From Candidatus Curtissbacteria bacterium RIFCSPLOWO2_01_FULL_37_9 (GTDB lineage: Bacteria; Patescibacteriota; Microgenomatia; Curtissbacterales; GWA2-41-24), in NCBI GenBank assembly GCA_001776425.1, contig MFBN01000011.1:1-9177 (forward strand): a DNA stretch of 9,177 nucleotides. The letters run 5' to 3'. Below the pieces are notes generated by a model. It made no database searches. It was not told the DNA's origin and worked only from the letters and a program-made list of their open reading frames with translations. The translations under genes and the position numbers were made by a program. Below are positions 6,509 to 9,177 of the stretch, piece by piece (position 1 is the stretch's first letter; each line of letters starts with the position of its first letter).

Positions 6509-7438
6509 ATGAAAAATATTTCAATTCTTTATCCCAAATCAGAATTTGCTTCGGAACAGCTTCTAAAACTTGGACTTGCAGGGCAAGTTTCCTTTGTGGA
6601 GAGTGGCAAAGAGAATGAGTTAAACGAATTGGTCCGTATTGCAAAAGGGGCAGACATTATCGCTTTCCCTGGAGAAAGTATCGGCAAGCGAGCTTCCGAG
6701 TGGTTGTCTGAGATACTGGAAAAGGCACCAAATGTTAAGGGCTTAGCCTTGAATACAACCCACGCCGATTATGTTAATGCCGAATATTGCAAAAAACGTG
6801 GCATTAGAGTTTTTACAGTTTCAGATTACAAAATTGAGGCAGTAGCAGAACATGTTATGTTGCTCTTGCTCGGTTCTGCTAAAAGAATGTTTATCAATGA
6901 CCGAAGAACATACAGGCGAAGATATTTGCCAGAGTCAGGTTTTGAGATTAGAGGCAGAAGGTTAGGAGTTGTTGGTTCAGATCAAACAGCGGAAAGAGTT
7001 GCACAGTTAGCAAAAGCCTTAGACATGACAGTTTATGCAACAGAACGCTTTGAAGGAGCATATATAGATTCCCCAGATGGTTTGCTTTGTAATTCAGCTA
7101 TGCTTACGCTTCACCTGCCTAATACTGAGGAAAATAAGAAATTTCTCAATAGGGAACGGATCAGCAGATTAAAAAGTAAAGCAATTGTTATAAACCTTGC
7201 AGGAAGGGAAATCGTTGATGAGAGGGAAATGAGTAAGGCACTACTTTCAGGGGATGTTTCTCAATATCTGTTCGAGGGTGATAGTCTACATAAATCACCA
7301 CTTGAGGATATAGAAACTGCGATAATGTTCAAGCCTTTTAGTGGCAATACTTTTGAATCACTAAAAAGGAAAGGGGATTCATGGGTTATCAATGTTTCCA
7401 ATTTGGCGGGGAAACAGAGTTCCTTTCGGAGCTTATAA
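6509..7438 (+). CDS. D-2-hydroxyacid dehydrogenase-like protein with altered catalytic residues
   Basis: 309 aa, close to the usual 310-330 of NAD-dependent D-isomer-specific 2-hydroxyacid dehydrogenases. The layout is preserved: a split N-terminal substrate-binding domain, the linker helix YKIEAVAEHVMLLLL at 107-121, then a Rossmann domain from about 150. Key residues look changed. The dinucleotide loop, normally GxGxxG, reads GSDQTA (156-161), with D158 and A161 replacing glycines. The catalytic Arg of the usual N-x-A-R-G is lost, since the segment reads NLAGR (229-233). The catalytic Glu region reads FEGDSL (255-260), giving Asp at the expected place. The catalytic His before the G-N-T turn is Phe277 (KPFSGNT). 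If this alignment by eye holds, the protein cannot work as a normal dehydrogenase. It may bind a ligand, regulate, or be drifting. The open frame and strong ribosome binding site argue it is expressed. It is divergent from the small membrane protein gene. Confidence 0.82.
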   Translation: MKNISILYPKSEFASEQLLKLGLAGQVSFVESGKENELNELVRIAKGADIIAFPGESIGKRASEWLSEILEKAPNVKGLALNTTHADYVNAEYCKKRGIRVFTVSDYKIEAVAEHVMLLLLGSAKRMFINDRRTYRRRYLPESGFEIRGRRLGVVGSDQTAERVAQLAKALDMTVYATERFEGAYIDSPDGLLCNSAMLTLHLPNTEENKKFLNRERISRLKSKAIVINLAGREIVDEREMSKALLSGDVSQYLFEGDSLHKSPLEDIETAIMFKPFSGNTFESLKRKGDSWVINVSNLAGKQSSFRSL

Positions 7439-7539
7439 GCTAGGATCAATTCTAGTAAGCTAGAGATTTGTGGTAATCAATATAAGATACAAAACAGGTA
7501 CTTTCCGTTATGTTTCAGTTTCTAGCTCGTTCTAAGCGA

Positions 7540-7559
7540 TTCTACGAGCTTCTACGAGG
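7540..7559. repeat. Tandem 10-bp direct repeat
   Basis: TTCTACGAGC is followed immediately by TTCTACGAGG, a 9-of-10 match. A reverse-complement copy of part of the unit, AGCTCGT at 7524-7530, pairs with ACGAGCT at 7544-7550. The cluster lies at the end of the decayed minus-strand frame. It may be slippage product or part of a degraded mobile repeat. Confidence 0.5.
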
Positions 7560-7827
7560 CTGAAATAGCTATACAAGGTCTGACTTTCTCTATCTCTTCT
7601 CTGATTTGCTGTACCAGCCTACAATCTTCGAATGTCTTGATTAAACAAGCTAATTGCATGGTTATATTAGAGTTACGATTCTCGAGCACTTCGGCAAGCT
7701 CACCATTTGGTGGGTTTGATGAAGTATTCTCCGGTTGGACGAGAAGTTTACCCTGAACGAAGCTGAAGGAAGTCCAGACCGAGGAGCCAGATAGGACGCT
7801 GAGCGTATAAATGCTCAGTTTGTCCCG
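7552..7827 (-). pseudogene. Start-less, possibly decayed coding remnant
   Basis: Read on the minus strand, 91 sense codons are open between a TAA (7828-7830) and a TAG (7552-7554). There is no ATG near the start; the only Met is in the middle. The product is protein-like: LLVQPENTSSNPPNGELAEV, then LACLIKTFEDCRLVQQIREE, then IEKVRPCIAISAS. The second half could form an amphipathic helix. Shifting frame near residue 85 continues into SLVEARRIA, a stop, then NELETET, as if a longer gene had acquired a frameshift and stops. I do not recognise the family. It could instead be a conserved non-coding repeat that happens to be open; the segment also contains the repeat-like inverted copies and a hairpin. 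Confidence 0.3.
7794..7825. repeat. Interrupted hairpin (inverted repeat)
   Basis: CTGAGC (7799-7804) and GCTCAG (7813-7818) pair perfectly around an 8-nt loop. Outside them, GGAC (7794-7797) pairs with GTCC (7822-7825) across a small internal loop. Only three T follow the inner stem, so it is a poor terminator. It could be a structured RNA element or part of a dispersed repeat. Confidence 0.45.
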
Positions 7828-7934
7828 TTATAGCAAGCTTTTCTTGAGGTTCGAAAGTTTTATCATCTAACTTCTCATCTTTTAACATTTTCGAACTATT
7901 GGTGAACTTTACCGCTTCTGATAGAAGTCCAAAG

Positions 7935-7973
7935 GTACTGGTGTTAGTACAAGTGTCCTGAAAGACACACTTG
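7935..7973. repeat. Two adjacent inverted repeats upstream of the ATPase gene
   Basis: GTACT (7935-7939) and AGTAC (7946-7950) form a perfect 5-bp inverted repeat with a 6-nt spacer. Directly abutting, CAAGTGT (7950-7956) and ACACTTG (7967-7973) form a perfect 7-bp inverted repeat with a 10-nt spacer. The right arm of the second runs into the -35 box at 7971. This position suits a repressor operator. Confidence 0.5.
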
Positions 7974-7999
7974 ACAAAAAGTAATATATTTTGTAAAGT
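7971..7999 (+). promoter_or_regulatory. Sigma-70-type promoter of the AAA/DUF4143 gene
   Basis: TTGACA at 7971-7976 is a perfect -35, followed after 17 bp by TAAAGT at 7994-7999 (4 of 6 to TATAAT). A start point near 8005 would leave only a few nucleotides of leader before the ATG at 8011, consistent with the lack of a Shine-Dalgarno there. The 9-bp AAAGTAATA occurs at 7978-7986 and again at 7995-8003. Confidence 0.6.
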
Positions 8000-8010
8000 A
8001 ATAGTTACAT

Positions 8011-9177
8011 ATGTTATATTCTCGCAAAATCTACCCAGAACTTTATTCCCACGCCCAAACTAACTTTGTAACCGTCCTGACGGGTATGAGAAGAACCGGG
8101 AAAACTACTTTGACACAGCGACTTCTTGAGGATTTGCCCAACAAAAATTCTCTTTATTTGGATTTGCAACGCCCTGATAACCGTGAACTTTTTGAGCAAA
8201 AAAATTACGATACCATTCGTGAAGCATTTATTGCTCGCGGTCTATCGGCGGATACACAAATGATTGTGGCATTGGATGAGATACAACTTGCTCCGGAGAG
8301 TCCAAGCGCCATTAAGTACCTATCTGACCATCACAAGATTAAGTTCATTGTCACCGGATCAAGTTCATATTATCTTAAGAATTTATTTTCGGAATCTTTA
8401 TCTGGCAGAAAAAAATTATTTGAATTGTTTCCCTTGGATTTCGGAGAATTTCTGACGTTTAAAGAAATTCGGTATTCTCCGCTAGGTTGGAAAGAGGGCG
8501 AATTTAATAATTTAGAGTACAACCGTCTTTCCACTTACTATGAGGAATATATCCGTTTTGGTGGATTCCCACAGGTGGTGTTGGCCCAATCCGAAGCCGA
8601 AAAGCGTGATATTTTGTCAGACATTATGTCTTCATATGTAAATATAGATATTCGCTCCTTGGCTGATTTTTCTGACGAGCGCAATCTTTATTCTTTGGCA
8701 AAGTTACTGGCGGGAAGAGTGGGAAGTAGGGTGGAGTACAGTAAATTGTCAAGATTGACTGGTTTATCTCGCCCCACAGTTACAAATTATATACAGTTTT
8801 TTGAGAAAACTTATTTAATTAGGACAATTGGTGTATATACTAAAAGTATTGACCGGGAGATTGTAAAATCACGAAAACTTTATTTTTGCGATACAGGGCT
8901 TGCTAACACTTTAGCAGAGCTTTCTGGCGGATCACAATTTGAGAATACTCTTTTTAATCAACTTGCCAGAATTGGGCAAGTTCGATACTATGCTCTAAAA
9001 ACTGGACAGGAGATTGATTTCATTTTAGATGAAGTTTTGGCTGTCGAGGCCAAAGAAACACCAGTTGAAGCAGATTTGTCCTATATAGAAAGAATTGCCG
9101 CTACTGCAAAAGTGCAGAAAGTGAGGCTTGTTGGGAGGCACCAATCTCCGAAATTTACAAATTACAGTTGGGCCGGC
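8011..9177 (+). CDS. AAA+ ATPase with DUF4143 C-terminal domain (3' end cut by the window)
   Basis: 389 codons are open with no stop before the window ends; judged from family length (about 380-400 aa) the stop is probably just beyond. The P-loop GMRRTGKTT lies at 25-33, with K31 and T32. Walker B is IVALDEIQ, with D89 and E90. A sensor-like VTGSSS is at 114-119, followed by SGRKKLFELFPLDFGEFL, typical of this family. The DUF4143 part spans roughly 190-345. It includes a helix-turn-helix-like SKLSRLTGLSRPTVTNYIQF (246-265) and the conserved YFCDTGLAN (292-300). It ends with a PD-(D/E)xK-like pattern: E334-I-D336, then E346-A-K348. The ATG at 8011 gives a normal family N-terminus. The family is common in bacteria and archaea and its exact role is unsettled; DNA-related or toxin-like roles have been suggested. 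It has its own promoter, so it is probably a separate unit. Confidence 0.92.
   Translation, partial: MLYSRKIYPELYSHAQTNFVTVLTGMRRTGKTTLTQRLLEDLPNKNSLYLDLQRPDNRELFEQKNYDTIREAFIARGLSADTQMIVALDEIQLAPESPSAIKYLSDHHKIKFIVTGSSSYYLKNLFSESLSGRKKLFELFPLDFGEFLTFKEIRYSPLGWKEGEFNNLEYNRLSTYYEEYIRFGGFPQVVLAQSEAEKRDILSDIMSSYVNIDIRSLADFSDERNLYSLAKLLAGRVGSRVEYSKLSRLTGLSRPTVTNYIQFFEKTYLIRTIGVYTKSIDREIVKSRKLYFCDTGLANTLAELSGGSQFENTLFNQLARIGQVRYYALKTGQEIDFILDEVLAVEAKETPVEADLSYIERIAATAKVQKVRLVGRHQSPKFTNYSWAG

Larger units (their letters stand above)
7439..8010. other. 572-nt region without an intact gene
   Basis: Between the dehydrogenase-like gene and the ATPase gene there is no complete open frame with a start and a ribosome binding site. 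The region holds an 8-bp repeat TAAGCTAG (7436-7443, overlapping the stop codon, and 7456-7463) and a 10-bp tandem repeat. It also holds a start-less minus-strand reading frame, a GC-richer hairpin, and inverted repeats over a promoter near the right end. CTTCGGCAAGCTCACC (7689-7704) and CCCTGAACGAAGCTGAAGG (7751-7769) are roughly inverted copies, reminiscent of dispersed palindromic repeats. No tRNA or rRNA is visible. Confidence 0.6.

Noticed and set aside
7261..7449. 62-codon minus-strand open frame at the end of the dehydrogenase-like gene.
   Set aside because: Antisense shadow of the conserved C-terminal part; no start signal.
7764..7826. GAAGGAAGTCC followed by a hairpin resembles the conserved 5' part of RNase P RNA.
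   Set aside because: Only 9 of 11 bases of the conserved GAGGAAAGTCC block match, and the later conserved blocks are absent before the promoter at 7971.
7844..7860. GAGGTTCGAAAG looks like a tRNA T-loop.
   Set aside because: The flanking bases do not form a 5-bp T-stem, and no acceptor or anticodon stem is found around it.
8014..8199. Minus-strand open frame at the start of the ATPase gene; likewise the plus-strand frame 8264-8455.
   Set aside because: Both overlap the clear AAA ATPase frame, which carries Walker A and B motifs.
1..9177. No complete gene here ends in TGA, hinting at a recoded UGA.
   Set aside because: No in-frame TGA occurs in any gene and tryptophan is encoded by TGG, so the standard code explains the data; the stop bias fits AT-richness and a small sample.
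1..9177. CRISPR array or insertion sequence.
   Set aside because: No regularly spaced repeats, no transposase motif and no terminal inverted repeats with target duplications were found.

Overview
The window is AT-rich bacterial DNA read with the standard code. Two of its genes have strong AGGAGG ribosome binding sites (the minus-strand gene starting at 5831 and the plus-strand gene at 6509). The two large genes at 111 and 2114 have none, so the window mixes signal types and looks like an accessory, defence-island-like segment. The phylum cannot be fixed from the sequence. A candidate-phylum (Patescibacteria-like) or other low-GC bacterium is only a guess.

Region 1 (1-5524, plus strand): the tail of an unknown upstream gene overlaps by 11 nt a fused type I DNA methyltransferase/specificity protein (HsdM plus one target-recognition half, 647 aa). 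Next, 59 nt downstream, comes a 1136-aa protein. Its N-terminus resembles only the part of a STAND/NACHT ATPase that follows the nucleotide-binding core. Its middle is alpha-helical with HEAT-like repeats. Its C-terminus looks like a HEPN ribonuclease domain with an exact R-N-x3-H motif (R1090, H1095). No restriction subunit (HsdR) lies in the window. A HEPN protein beside an hsd methylase recalls the known PrrC anticodon nuclease carried in hsd loci, but with a HEAT/NACHT-remnant scaffold instead of PrrC's ABC-type ATPase. This is the best candidate for an undescribed system here.

Region 2 (5525-6303): a bidirectional terminator separates the large gene from two minus-strand small genes. One encodes a single-pass membrane protein of 137 aa. 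The other encodes a very basic 81-aa protein with short KGR-type repeats.

Region 3 (6304-7438): a divergent intergenic region leads to a 309-aa protein of the D-2-hydroxyacid dehydrogenase fold. Its glycine-rich NAD motif and its catalytic Arg, Glu and His positions all look substituted, suggesting a non-catalytic relative.

Region 4 (7439-8010): about 570 nt without an intact gene. It holds short repeats, a decayed-looking minus-strand reading frame, a hairpin, and a well-formed promoter overlapped by inverted repeats.

Region 5 (8011-9177): an AAA+ ATPase of the DUF4143 family, running off the window end without a stop codon.
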